Under the pieces are notes generated by a model. The model was not told where the DNA came from. It did not search any database and was given only the letters and a program-made list of their open reading frames with translations. Position numbers and translations under genes: made by a program. Positions 1 through 8,463 of a stretch of DNA of 34,485 bases are shown in pieces (within the stretch, counting starts at the first letter, position 1; every line of letters begins with the position of its first letter). Source of the DNA: Rariglobus sp. (GTDB lineage Bacteria; Verrucomicrobiota; Verrucomicrobiia; Opitutales; Opitutaceae); assembly GCA_029266495.1 (NCBI GenBank), contig JAQSWS010000057.1, positions 1 through 34,485 on the forward strand. Reading direction: 5' to 3'.

Positions 1-1
1 G

Positions 2-2002
2 AGCGCCAATGGGAACGTGCTCTGGCGCAACATTAACACAGGAAGCATCGATAGTTGGGGCTCCGCGGTTAAACTACCAACTATGAAGGGGGACGATCCA
101 AACACTTGGCGATCGCTGCTTCTCACCGATGACTGGGAGAGCAAGCCGAAGAGTGGCGCTGTCAACAATGTGGATCATGCACTCATCGGTATGCTTTATG
201 GCTTCCTGCATATCTTCAACCCTTCAGCTGGTTCGTTTAGAACAGGCTCCGATTTAAACGCCAGCCAAGCCACCAATTTCCAACGCGGGTTCGCCTCTTA
301 CAATCTGGCGGCAACCAGCCTCGATATCGTTCCTTATATGGAAGGCGGTCGTGATTCGTGGCCGGGCAACAACAGTGACGATTTCAAAACCGTCACACTG
401 ATGCAAACAAAGGGCATGTCCGGTTCAAATACGAAGCAGTGGGACAGGGCGATCCACCACATGAACGACTCCGGAGAAACCGAGGGCTTTGCCCTGATCC
501 AATCGGCGCAATTGGATGCTACCCTCGGCAATTCCGGACTCACCACGATCCCGCTTCGTCACGTCAGGCGTGCCGATTCGCAGATCCTGTCTCTTGCCCA
601 ATTCCAACAGATCAACGTTTCACACTTCGCATGGCAGCCAAGCTTTCCCATCGGAAACAGCGAGGCGTCGCCCTACATCGATCGTGCCCGCCTCACCGGA
701 CTCCAATCCTATACGGTCGGCAGTGCCAAGAGCGACGACTATACCGTATATCCTGCCTTCGTCCGAAGCCCTGGCCTTATTCCCAACGGGGACAAAAACC
801 ACCACATCGACCTTTCCTATCTATTCAACGAAGGCCTCTGGGATCGTTATTTTCTGTCCTCCATACCTCAGACCAGCGCCGTGTCCCTCGATAACACCAT
901 ACCGCTGCCCAACTCTCGTCACCGCTTCCGTCGGTCACCCGACCTGACCACCTCCGAGGCCCGGAATTTCAACACTGCCGCCGCCTACCTTGAGAATATT
1001 GGAGCCCTCAACGTCAACTCCACCTCGGTCGAAGCTTGGAAATCCCTGCTCACCGCGTTTCGCGATCTCCGCATCCGAAGCGACGCCTCTGAAAACCCGG
1101 CCGACACCGTGCCCATTTCCCGCACGCTCGACCCGCTTGATAGCATCATTCGTTACGCATTTGGCACCAGAAACCTCGTCGACATCGGAGCTGCGGCCGA
1201 CACCAGCAGCGCGGTGGTCAGCCCGGGACGAAACTATACCAAGTTTTTCACCTCCTACCGCTATCTCACCGACGACATGATCCAAGCCCTCTCCGAGCGG
1301 ATCGTGGACGAAGTCCGGCTTCGCGGCCCCTTCTTCTCCGTGGCCGATTTCGTCAACCGCCGTTTGGTATCCCCCGATCGTTCCGGCGGCGATCCTTGGC
1401 TCTCCGCACGCACTAAGAATCTGTCTTCCAACATAGACTCGCTCACCCAAACGATGGATGCCAGTTACAATCCCCTTGTGGGGCTCGCCGGCATCACTGG
1501 CGCCTTGCAACGCGCCATCAACCTCTCCGGCGTCAATGGTGGCCTGAACAGCCGCTTCGTCCCCGATAACCTTAACGACCGGGCCTTCCGGACGGAGCGT
1601 GTTTTAACCAACATCAACGGAAGCAATGTCCCGCTGGTCATGTATCCCTCCGCCGCTCACTACCTCGACACCGAGCACCTTGCTGGCGCCCCGGTAGGAG
1701 AGGTTGGACAGCTCCTCAGCCATTCTCCTGGCTTTGTAAGCCAAGCCGACATCCTCGGCATGATTGGCCCGGCGCTCACCGCCCGTGGCGACACCTTCCT
1801 CGTCCGCAGCTACGGCGACTCCCTCAATCCCGCCACCGGCGAAGTGCAGTCTCGCGCTTGGCTCGAGGCCGTCGTCCAGCGCGTCCCCACCCCCGTCACT
1901 CCCGCCGGGACCAGCGGCGAGGACCGCTTCCGGCCGACCGATGCCTTCGGTCGCAAGTTCGTGATCCTCTCACTCCGATGGCTGGGTCCCAACGACATCT
2001 AG
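2..2002 (+). CDS. Verru_Chthon cassette A-like pseudopilin protein, 5' truncated by window edge
   Basis: The frame is open from the first bases of the window, so the true start lies upstream and the first visible GTG (17) is probably not the start. About 666 residues are visible, ending in SLRWLGPNDI. The segment LWDRYFLSSIP followed by PLPNSR and RRS, and an upstream block SLAQFQ...PIGNSEASP..DRAR, recur in the gene at the other end of the window (LWDRYFVSGVP, PLPNSR, RRS; SLGQLQ...PLGNSMADP..DRLA), so the two are paralogues. The block FFSVADFVNRRL near the middle fits what I remember of the Verru_Chthon cassette protein A family, whose members are very long, start with a pilin-like N-terminus and are confined to Verrucomicrobiota. 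The family's function is unknown; a pilus-like or secretion role is inference. The next gene starts 20 bases downstream on the same strand. Confidence 0.72.
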   Translation, partial: SANGNVLWRNINTGSIDSWGSAVKLPTMKGDDPNTWRSLLLTDDWESKPKSGAVNNVDHALIGMLYGFLHIFNPSAGSFRTGSDLNASQATNFQRGFASYNLAATSLDIVPYMEGGRDSWPGNNSDDFKTVTLMQTKGMSGSNTKQWDRAIHHMNDSGETEGFALIQSAQLDATLGNSGLTTIPLRHVRRADSQILSLAQFQQINVSHFAWQPSFPIGNSEASPYIDRARLTGLQSYTVGSAKSDDYTVYPAFVRSPGLIPNGDKNHHIDLSYLFNEGLWDRYFLSSIPQTSAVSLDNTIPLPNSRHRFRRSPDLTTSEARNFNTAAAYLENIGALNVNSTSVEAWKSLLTAFRDLRIRSDASENPADTVPISRTLDPLDSIIRYAFGTRNLVDIGAAADTSSAVVSPGRNYTKFFTSYRYLTDDMIQALSERIVDEVRLRGPFFSVADFVNRRLVSPDRSGGDPWLSARTKNLSSNIDSLTQTMDASYNPLVGLAGITGALQRAINLSGVNGGLNSRFVPDNLNDRAFRTERVLTNINGSNVPLVMYPSAAHYLDTEHLAGAPVGEVGQLLSHSPGFVSQADILGMIGPALTARGDTFLVRSYGDSLNPATGEVQSRAWLEAVVQRVPTPVTPAGTSGEDRFRPTDAFGRKFVILSLRWLGPNDI

Positions 2003-2022
2003 CATCCTGAATCCGCCATCCC

Positions 2023-2802
2023 ATGAACCACCTTTTTCGTATCGTTGCTCTCGCCTGCCTCAGCGTGCCTGCCGTGCTCTCGGCAGCGGCTCCGGCCCGG
2101 CCGGAGCCCACCCGCGAACTCGTCGCCGTTTCCATCACAGGCACTATGCCTCCCGAGATGTTCTATCGTGACGCCGCCACCGGCAACCCCGTCCCCTTCC
2201 GCGTCGGCTTGTGGTCGGCCGGTCCGGTGATGCGCATCGGACTCGCGTCTGAAATCGAGCTCTACAAGCAGGCCAAGGATGAAAAAGGTAACCCGATTAT
2301 GATTCCGGCCACCCGGCTCACCGTGCCACAAGGCAAGCCCGAGGCCGAGGGGCGGCTCCTACTGGTGTTTCATTTGGATGCCCAAGGACGCACCACTTAT
2401 CGCGCACTCGCGGCCGATGTGGCTGGCGCACCGTCTGGCTCCGTTCGTTTCTTCAACCTGTCCGAGGTCCCCGTGATTTACCGGCTTAACAACGATGTCG
2501 CCACCCTGGCCGTAGGCCAGAGCGCAGTCTCCGGCAAAAAGTTCACCACCAGCGAATCGTTTAAGCTGGCCTACGGTCTGGAAAATCCCGGCGAAGGGAT
2601 TTACCGCAGCAACACGGTGAAACTGTATTTCCCCCGCGACGATATGCGCCTCATCGTTTTGTTCGGGACCCTTCCCGAGGAGGTCACCGATGCCAATGGT
2701 CACACCAAACAGCTGCTGCAGATTCGCGACGCCCGTATCTACGAACGCGTGCCGGTGGCCCGTCCCCCTGCCCCTCAGGTGGCGGCCATGACGCGGCCGT
2801 AA
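2023..2802 (+). CDS. Secreted hypothetical protein following the cassette A-like gene
   Basis: 259 residues starting MNHLF, with a clear signal peptide (hydrophobic residues about 7-20, likely cut after VLSAAA). I do not recognise a catalytic family. The mature part is mixed beta-like sequence with a Pro-rich C-terminus (VARPPAPQVAAM). It begins 20 bases after the stop of the pseudopilin-like gene on the same strand, so the two are almost certainly co-transcribed. It may be an accessory protein of that cassette, exported to the periplasm or surface; this is inference from position alone. No nearby promoter is visible. The ATG at 2023 is the only start that keeps the signal peptide intact. Confidence 0.8.
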   Translation: MNHLFRIVALACLSVPAVLSAAAPARPEPTRELVAVSITGTMPPEMFYRDAATGNPVPFRVGLWSAGPVMRIGLASEIELYKQAKDEKGNPIMIPATRLTVPQGKPEAEGRLLLVFHLDAQGRTTYRALAADVAGAPSGSVRFFNLSEVPVIYRLNNDVATLAVGQSAVSGKKFTTSESFKLAYGLENPGEGIYRSNTVKLYFPRDDMRLIVLFGTLPEEVTDANGHTKQLLQIRDARIYERVPVARPPAPQVAAMTRP

Positions 2803-2827
2803 GGACACGCTGCGACTCATTACCACT

Positions 2828-2971
2828 ATGCTGGAAATGCCGATTCTCAGCGGAGGGGGATGGCGAGGAAGCGCCTGGATGCTCGGCATTTTGCTCATGA
2901 CCCTGTCTTCGTCCGCCGCTCCTGTCACACGGCTCGACGGGAAGAAGGATCAGTCCTTGCCCAACTTATAG
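2828..2971 (+). CDS. Short frame with signal-peptide-like N-terminus, possibly a cut-off gene
   Basis: 47 codons from ATG 2828 to TAG 2969-2971. The translation has a hydrophobic stretch (WMLGILLMTLSSSAAP) resembling a signal peptide with an Ala-rich cleavage region, then only about 15 residues before the stop. Its last 22 bases overlap the 3' end of the heparinase-like gene on the opposite strand. It lies 25 bases after the secreted protein gene. The simplest reading is the start of a third gene of the plus-strand operon, cut off where the minus-strand block joins. It could also be a chance frame in GC-rich DNA. Confidence 0.3.
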   Translation: MLEMPILSGGGWRGSAWMLGILLMTLSSSAAPVTRLDGKKDQSLPNL

Positions 2972-5526
2972 AAGCGCCAGGTCCGGGTTCTCATTCCCTC
3001 GAGAATGAGTTCTCCTTCGGCTGTTGCTGCGGCCGATTTGAGCGGCTCCCAATGACTAAGATCATTGGACACCCAGACCGTGTAGCCTGCGCCGGGAATG
3101 AGCCCGGGAGTCCGGATGACGGCGGAGCTGCCTTGAACGACCATGTCGATGGCCGGAGCGCCGGCTTCGTTCCAGCTGATGACGTGAACGCCCGCGTCAA
3201 GTGCGAATTCCATCGTGCTGTCGCTGCCGGCATCGACCGGAATCTGCTCCTGATCCACAAACCCTTTAATGGCGCCGGGAACTTTGACGCTGACCGTGCC
3301 ACCCCCGGCCGGCATCCAAAGATGGAGTCGTGTATCGTCGCCCACGGCGGTGACGGGCACGGAGGCGATGAGCCGAGTGTCGTTGCCGTGAGTGAAGTGA
3401 GTGCCCTCATCGATGAAGAAGCGCTTTAACCGTCTGGAGATCGTCCGCAAATAAGCGCCCTTCGCGACAAAACTTGCATCGCCGACGGTCACGGTGCCAG
3501 CGCCGGAATCCGCGCTGAGAACGGTATCGGTCGCGCCTCCTGACAGATCGAGCACAAGTCCGGAATAGCCGCTGCCGCTCAATCGCGTGGTGCTCTTGGG
3601 CGCCTTGTCCAGCGTGCGATGCGGGTAGAGCACGGTGGCAAAGTGGGCTTTGCCGTTGGTGATCGGATAGGTGCTGTAAAGGAATTTGCCCAAAAGGCTG
3701 TTGGCGGCAACGGGGTTGGCCGCGATGCCGTCCAGCAATTGCACGGTCGAGGGTGGCGCGGCAGGATAGATCGAAATGTAGGCGCCTTCCTCGGTGTCGG
3801 CTTTGACAAACCATCGGTAATGCGCGCCGGCGGCCACTTCCGGATTCGCATCCTTCGAAAAAGGGTGCAGAGCCTGGTGCGCGTTGGCTCCGGCGGCACT
3901 TTCCACACGGTCGAGCAAGAAGGCATACGGCTCCTGGCCGTCTGTTCTCTGCACAAAGCCGAGGCCCCGGTGGTGTTTGCCAAGCGAAAGAGCCGGCCCC
4001 GAGTCGCCCACCGCATAGTCGAGCGCCGGGGAGGTAAGGCCGCGGATGATGCCCGCGCCGTATTTTTTGACGTGATCGTTGGTGTCAGCGGCATTTTTTC
4101 CGCTGTCCTCGGGGTAGTCGATCAGCACCGTGTTATTGGACAGGGCGCGGTTGTTGATATCGGCCCACGTGAAACCCGCGTGGCCGGTGCTAAATCCGGC
4201 GTAACCTACATTGGTAATCAGGTGTTCTCCGAGGCCGATCATGCTGATGGCGTTGCTCTCCTTGTGCGCGTGGGCGCCGGTGTTGGGAGAGCCAAGATTC
4301 CAGAGCGCGACCGAGAGCGCCTGCGTATTCGTGGTGGCTTCGCGAAAGAAGGCGCCTCCATCGTTGTAGATCCGGCTGGGAGCGGCTCTCGCGGGGAGAT
4401 CGCGGTTGGCGGGGCCGGTGCCCGTGTAGGCGAGCAACGTCGGGAGCGGAGCCTGATCGCCGGTCAAGACTTTGGCGTAGGCTTGCGCCAGCGGACTGAA
4501 GCGCCAGGCACGGTAAGCGGCCGTGGCGGAGTTTTCCGGATATAAGCCGGGAACCCCGTAGACCGGACGATCCGTGGCGGAGTCTCCGAAGACATGGACT
4601 TCGCCATTGTGCCCGAAAGCGGAACCGTAGAGCCACTCGTAGGCGTTTTGGAGCTGAGGGCGGGCGTAGCTGTCGTCCAGACCCTGGCGGACCAGTATGT
4701 CGCACAGGCTGTGTTTTTGTTCGCGGTCGTAGTAGTTGAGCCGGGCGCCGGCATAGCCCGTGCCGGCATTCATGACGCCATCGGCGGTGAGGTGGGCTTG
4801 CAGCTCGCGGATGAAGCTGTTCACGTTCGCCATGTAGCCGCCGGTATCGGCGGGGTCCTTGTAGATCGCCCAGAGCGCGCGCACGGAAGTGCCGCTGGGG
4901 CTCCATATATTGGAGATGCTCGCCACCATGGGTTCGATCAACGCGGCGACTTCCTTGCGCTCGCCCGCGCTGATGTAGGGATCGATCACATCGAGCGCGA
5001 GGATGCAGGAAAACAGACAACTGCCGACCGGCGTGTTTTCCTCCCATGAACGGATCACGCCGGAACGCTTCAACTCAAGATGAGTCAGACCGGCGAGCAT
5101 CTGCGCCAGCGTTTTGTCGGCATGCGCCTGGGCATGCTCCGGATCCAGGATAGTGGCGAGGGCCGATGCGGAAACGATCAGCTTGAGTTCCAACACCTGC
5201 GCTCGCAACGGATACAAAGGATTCGTGCGGTTCGGATCGAAGCTCACCGTATTGGCGATCTTCAAGGCATTGCTTCGCATCGTAGCCCAAGGCTCGTCGC
5301 GGGTGCGCGCACGCCATTCCTCGAACTCACCCTTGCCGACAATCAGGAAAGGACGGGGAATACCGGTATTGATATTGATCGTCCCTTCCGTGGATTCCAC
5401 AGGCCCGGGAGGGGCGGTATCGCCTTGGGTCGGGGCAACGACGATGGAAGCAACGAGCAGGAGCTGGAGGATGGATGATTTTATATTCACAATGGGTCGT
5501 ATACTAGAAACACCGCTCACGGGCAT
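2950..5526 (-). CDS. Secreted heparinase II/III-type polysaccharide lyase
   Basis: 858 residues if started at ATG 5526. A longer in-frame version exists only through a TTG at 5562. The start is followed by a signal peptide (SSILQLLLVASIVVAP). The N-terminal part has RPFLIVGKGEFEEWRART, typical of the helical (alpha/alpha toroid) domain that precedes heparinase II/III catalytic sheets. Around residue 410 is AHAHKESNAISMIGLGE, matching the family pattern of a His-x-His plus acidic/Ser motif followed by a GLGE/GxGxxLI strand. The C-terminal 50 residues (YTVWVSNDLSHW ... WRFYKLGKD) form a small module also seen in the SGNH esterase of this window. The family cleaves uronic-acid-containing polysaccharides by beta-elimination; the substrate cannot be told here. 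ATG 5526 lies 10 bases after the GH78 stop, so the two genes are probably one operon. No clear ribosome binding site is visible. Confidence 0.8.
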   Translation of the reverse strand: MPVSGVSSIRPIVNIKSSILQLLLVASIVVAPTQGDTAPPGPVESTEGTININTGIPRPFLIVGKGEFEEWRARTRDEPWATMRSNALKIANTVSFDPNRTNPLYPLRAQVLELKLIVSASALATILDPEHAQAHADKTLAQMLAGLTHLELKRSGVIRSWEENTPVGSCLFSCILALDVIDPYISAGERKEVAALIEPMVASISNIWSPSGTSVRALWAIYKDPADTGGYMANVNSFIRELQAHLTADGVMNAGTGYAGARLNYYDREQKHSLCDILVRQGLDDSYARPQLQNAYEWLYGSAFGHNGEVHVFGDSATDRPVYGVPGLYPENSATAAYRAWRFSPLAQAYAKVLTGDQAPLPTLLAYTGTGPANRDLPARAAPSRIYNDGGAFFREATTNTQALSVALWNLGSPNTGAHAHKESNAISMIGLGEHLITNVGYAGFSTGHAGFTWADINNRALSNNTVLIDYPEDSGKNAADTNDHVKKYGAGIIRGLTSPALDYAVGDSGPALSLGKHHRGLGFVQRTDGQEPYAFLLDRVESAAGANAHQALHPFSKDANPEVAAGAHYRWFVKADTEEGAYISIYPAAPPSTVQLLDGIAANPVAANSLLGKFLYSTYPITNGKAHFATVLYPHRTLDKAPKSTTRLSGSGYSGLVLDLSGGATDTVLSADSGAGTVTVGDASFVAKGAYLRTISRRLKRFFIDEGTHFTHGNDTRLIASVPVTAVGDDTRLHLWMPAGGGTVSVKVPGAIKGFVDQEQIPVDAGSDSTMEFALDAGVHVISWNEAGAPAIDMVVQGSSAVIRTPGLIPGAGYTVWVSNDLSHWEPLKSAAATAEGELILEGMRTRTWRFYKLGKD

Positions 5527-5536
5527 GAGCGGATGA

Positions 5537-8350
5537 TTACCCGCGGACCGCCGGGGCGGCAACGGCGGTCAGGCGTTCTTCCTTTTCCTGCACAACCAAC
5601 TCCACCCCGGGCGGGCCGGACATTTTCACTCGCACGCCCATTTCATCCCGCACCCAGCTCACATGAATCTCGCCACGCGGATGCGGAAATACGCATTCCG
5701 CACGGCGCAGAGGTCCCGGCACCGGAGTGATCACATAACGGTCCGTGCGGCCAGGCACCGCTGGACGCAGGCCGATTATCCGGGTGATACAGGCATAAGC
5801 GGCCGCCCCCGACCACGCATGACACAGGCTGCCCGAGCCTGCGTGCCCCCTCATCAGCGTTTCCCAAAAGGTCGGCGCACCCGCGTCATGCATGACACCG
5901 TAACAGGCCCGCACCAGGCGGTCCGCCAGCTCCGCTTCGTCCGCTTCGTAAAGCAACTCCAGCGCGTAATGCAGGAAGAACAGCTCAACCCTTGGCACCA
6001 CAAGCCGGCCCAGGGGATACTCCGCAAGGTCCTCCAGTGATCGCACGACAAAGGCAAGCGCCGCTTCACGCTGGTGGGGAGTCGCAAGATCGAAGGCCAG
6101 CGCCAGGATATTCGCATGAATCGCTCCGTGCTTCGCATCATGCGGCTCCTCCAAGGAGGCCCGGAATCGCCCGTGGCGTTCGTCGAATAAATTCCGCTGG
6201 AATGCATTGCGCACCGCTCCGGCCTCGGACGCCAGTTGCCGGGCTTCCTCTCCACGACCGATCGCTCCGGCCAGTTCGGAGGCACGACGAAGCGCCTCCG
6301 CTCGGAAGGCATTGAGGCAGGCGTTGCCGCGCCCGCTCCGCCATTCATTTATGACACCCCAATCGATGAACAGCGTCAGTCCGGTCGCATCCCACAGGCC
6401 ATGCGCATCCGTCCGCCAGCTGTCCGACGCAAATATCCGGCCGACCACCGGCCAGAGTTCCTCCACCAGCCGGGTGTCGCCTGTCCACGCCCAATGGTCG
6501 TGCAGAAACAACACCCAAGTAAGCGTGAAATCCGACAGCGGCTTCTTGTGCCACGAAGGCGTCACCGCGTGTAATTGTCCTCCGGACATCTGTCCTTCAG
6601 CGAAAAGCCTCAGACAACGACGAGTGATCGCGGGATCCGCGTCGAACATGCGTTGCAGTCGAGACTCCACCCAGGCGTCGCCCAAGTAGAGCCCTCGCTC
6701 GCGCCATGGACAGTCAAGATAGGTGTCCTCCATGCAGGCCGCGAGTGTCACCCGGCTCGTGCGCCACACCCAGTTCCACAGAGGATCATCGCAGGAAAAA
6801 CGTCCCGTTTCCGCCAGTGGAGTCTGCATGGAACGAATCGCGATCGCGTGCACGGTCACCTCGCCCTCGACTCCTTCTGGTGCCTCGACGGTAAGTTGGA
6901 CATACCTCCCGCCTCTCACTGCGAAACCGTCGATTGTCTGGCGCCCTTCCGCCAGAATGAAACGGTCAGCCGCTTCGATCATTGGGTTGCCCGGATAAAG
7001 CATGATGCATCCGTCAGCGCGGCGTGTCTCGCCCCAGCCAACATCGAGCACGGTGCCTTCCGGCCCCTCGATCTCCACGTGCAATTGTCCGAGAAATTCG
7101 CCACCCCAGTCCAGAACCACCAACCCGCCAGACCGCGCGCCGACCGATAGATGCAGCACTTGCCCCCGCATCGGCACAACCGGCGGCAACAACGTCGCTG
7201 GCGTTATCCATGCCATGCGCCGTGCCGGCGCTCCCCCCCACCGATCCTGCTGCACGGGCATCCATACCAAGTCGGCAGTCTCCCACACTGCCCTGCCCGC
7301 GCCTTGTGCGCCAGCGAGTCGATGCGTCTGATCCTCATCAAGTGGTCCCGCAAGCATGAAGGCGTGTGCGTCGCCCCTCTCGCGATGTGCGCTCAACTCA
7401 ATGTCCGTGGTCTGCTCAAATCCAAACTGCACCGTCCAATATTCGGCCAGTGCATCCACATAGCCGGTCAAAAAATTCCATCCACGGTTCAATCGCGCCC
7501 GATACTCGGTGCGATTACCCCGCACGGCATCCTGCACCCCGTCGATGCGGTGTCCGTTCACGCACGGGTGCAACCAAAGCGACGCGAAATCCCATTCTCG
7601 TTCCTGTGCCGCAAACACCCAGGTCTTGATCGCATAACGCCATGCTCGCTCCACCGCTGGATCACGTCGCACGCAAAACGTCATCACTCGCTCCTCCTTC
7701 GACCACGCCGCCGGCCCCGCCAGAGCCACTGGCGGCGCAAGCCTGAAATCCGGCGGAACCACCTCCGCCGCTTTCATCGGCCCCCACGGACCGCCTGTGA
7801 TCATCTCCACCGGAAGCCCGGCTGCCGACGCGGTCAGCTCCAGCCGTAATACCCGCATATCGCAAATTTCCACCGGCCCTAGCGCAAAACTAAACGCCGG
7901 CGCATCCCCTCGCCAGGCCGACAGCGGCGTGCACCGCCACTTGCCAGGCGTCTCCAAGCAAACACGCCCCCCCCCAGTTATATGCACTTCGCCGCCGGCA
8001 GCAAACCCGCCTCGTGAGGTCGGATCCGTCTGGAAAGTTGATGTCGCCGGAGCATTCACAATTACTTCGATACGGTTTTTACCGCGATGCAGCGCGTCTT
8101 CAACGCACCAGGAATCGTAACGCGGAAACGCCGGCATGAACCTCCCTGGTCCCGCCGCAATCCACACGCCATTCACCCGCAACGAATATCGCGCATCGGC
8201 AAACACCGTGATCATAGCGTGCTCCACCGTGTCCAAAAGATCGAACTCGCGAACGAACAAAATATACGCGTTGCGGCCGACAGCTGCCGCGGCCGAAGAC
8301 CAGACCATCCGGCCGGGGCAAGAAGAGGAATCGGAAGACAGAATTTCCAT
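5537..8350 (-). CDS. GH78 family alpha-L-rhamnosidase, no signal peptide
   Basis: 937 residues from ATG 8350; a TTG at 8359 would add three. The N-terminal half contains beta-sandwich domains (VFADARYSLRVNGVW, an accessory-domain hallmark of GH78, and the GLVVLDWGGEFLGQLHVEIEG strand pair). The (alpha/alpha)6 domain holds DCPWRERGLYLGD, in which D546, E551 and D558 have the same spacing as the acidic residues Asp567, Glu572 and Asp579 described for Bacillus RhaB. The end carries HAWSGAAAYACITRIIGLRP and a C-terminal beta-sandwich, again typical. The enzyme would release terminal L-rhamnose. No signal peptide is present, so it probably works in the cytoplasm on imported oligosaccharides. It is divergent from the GH28-like gene and precedes the heparinase-like gene by 10 bases. 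Confidence 0.88.
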   Translation of the reverse strand: MEILSSDSSSCPGRMVWSSAAAAVGRNAYILFVREFDLLDTVEHAMITVFADARYSLRVNGVWIAAGPGRFMPAFPRYDSWCVEDALHRGKNRIEVIVNAPATSTFQTDPTSRGGFAAGGEVHITGGGRVCLETPGKWRCTPLSAWRGDAPAFSFALGPVEICDMRVLRLELTASAAGLPVEMITGGPWGPMKAAEVVPPDFRLAPPVALAGPAAWSKEERVMTFCVRRDPAVERAWRYAIKTWVFAAQEREWDFASLWLHPCVNGHRIDGVQDAVRGNRTEYRARLNRGWNFLTGYVDALAEYWTVQFGFEQTTDIELSAHRERGDAHAFMLAGPLDEDQTHRLAGAQGAGRAVWETADLVWMPVQQDRWGGAPARRMAWITPATLLPPVVPMRGQVLHLSVGARSGGLVVLDWGGEFLGQLHVEIEGPEGTVLDVGWGETRRADGCIMLYPGNPMIEAADRFILAEGRQTIDGFAVRGGRYVQLTVEAPEGVEGEVTVHAIAIRSMQTPLAETGRFSCDDPLWNWVWRTSRVTLAACMEDTYLDCPWRERGLYLGDAWVESRLQRMFDADPAITRRCLRLFAEGQMSGGQLHAVTPSWHKKPLSDFTLTWVLFLHDHWAWTGDTRLVEELWPVVGRIFASDSWRTDAHGLWDATGLTLFIDWGVINEWRSGRGNACLNAFRAEALRRASELAGAIGRGEEARQLASEAGAVRNAFQRNLFDERHGRFRASLEEPHDAKHGAIHANILALAFDLATPHQREAALAFVVRSLEDLAEYPLGRLVVPRVELFFLHYALELLYEADEAELADRLVRACYGVMHDAGAPTFWETLMRGHAGSGSLCHAWSGAAAYACITRIIGLRPAVPGRTDRYVITPVPGPLRRAECVFPHPRGEIHVSWVRDEMGVRVKMSGPPGVELVVQEKEERLTAVAAPAVRG

Positions 8351-8463
8351 TATGAGCAAGTCAGTCTAGCGCCCCGGGCCTCAATTGCGCCTCTTCCGCA
8401 TTGGGACCGGACCCAAATCCGCGTCCTCGTCGCCTCTCCGTGTCAGCTATGGAATGACTCCTC
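8351..8463. promoter_or_regulatory. Divergent intergenic region between GH78 and GH28-like genes
   Basis: 113 bases separate the two divergent starts (ATG 8350 on minus, GTG 8464 on plus), so promoters for both must lie here or in the flanking 5' ends. I see no convincing -35/-10 pair and no copy of the two repeated elements found elsewhere in the window. The assignment as a shared control region rests on gene orientation only. Confidence 0.4.

Noticed and set aside
3619-4545. 308-codon plus-strand frame
   Set aside because: It lies entirely antisense to the heparinase-like gene, is repetitive in Gly, Val and Arg, and has no recognisable motif.
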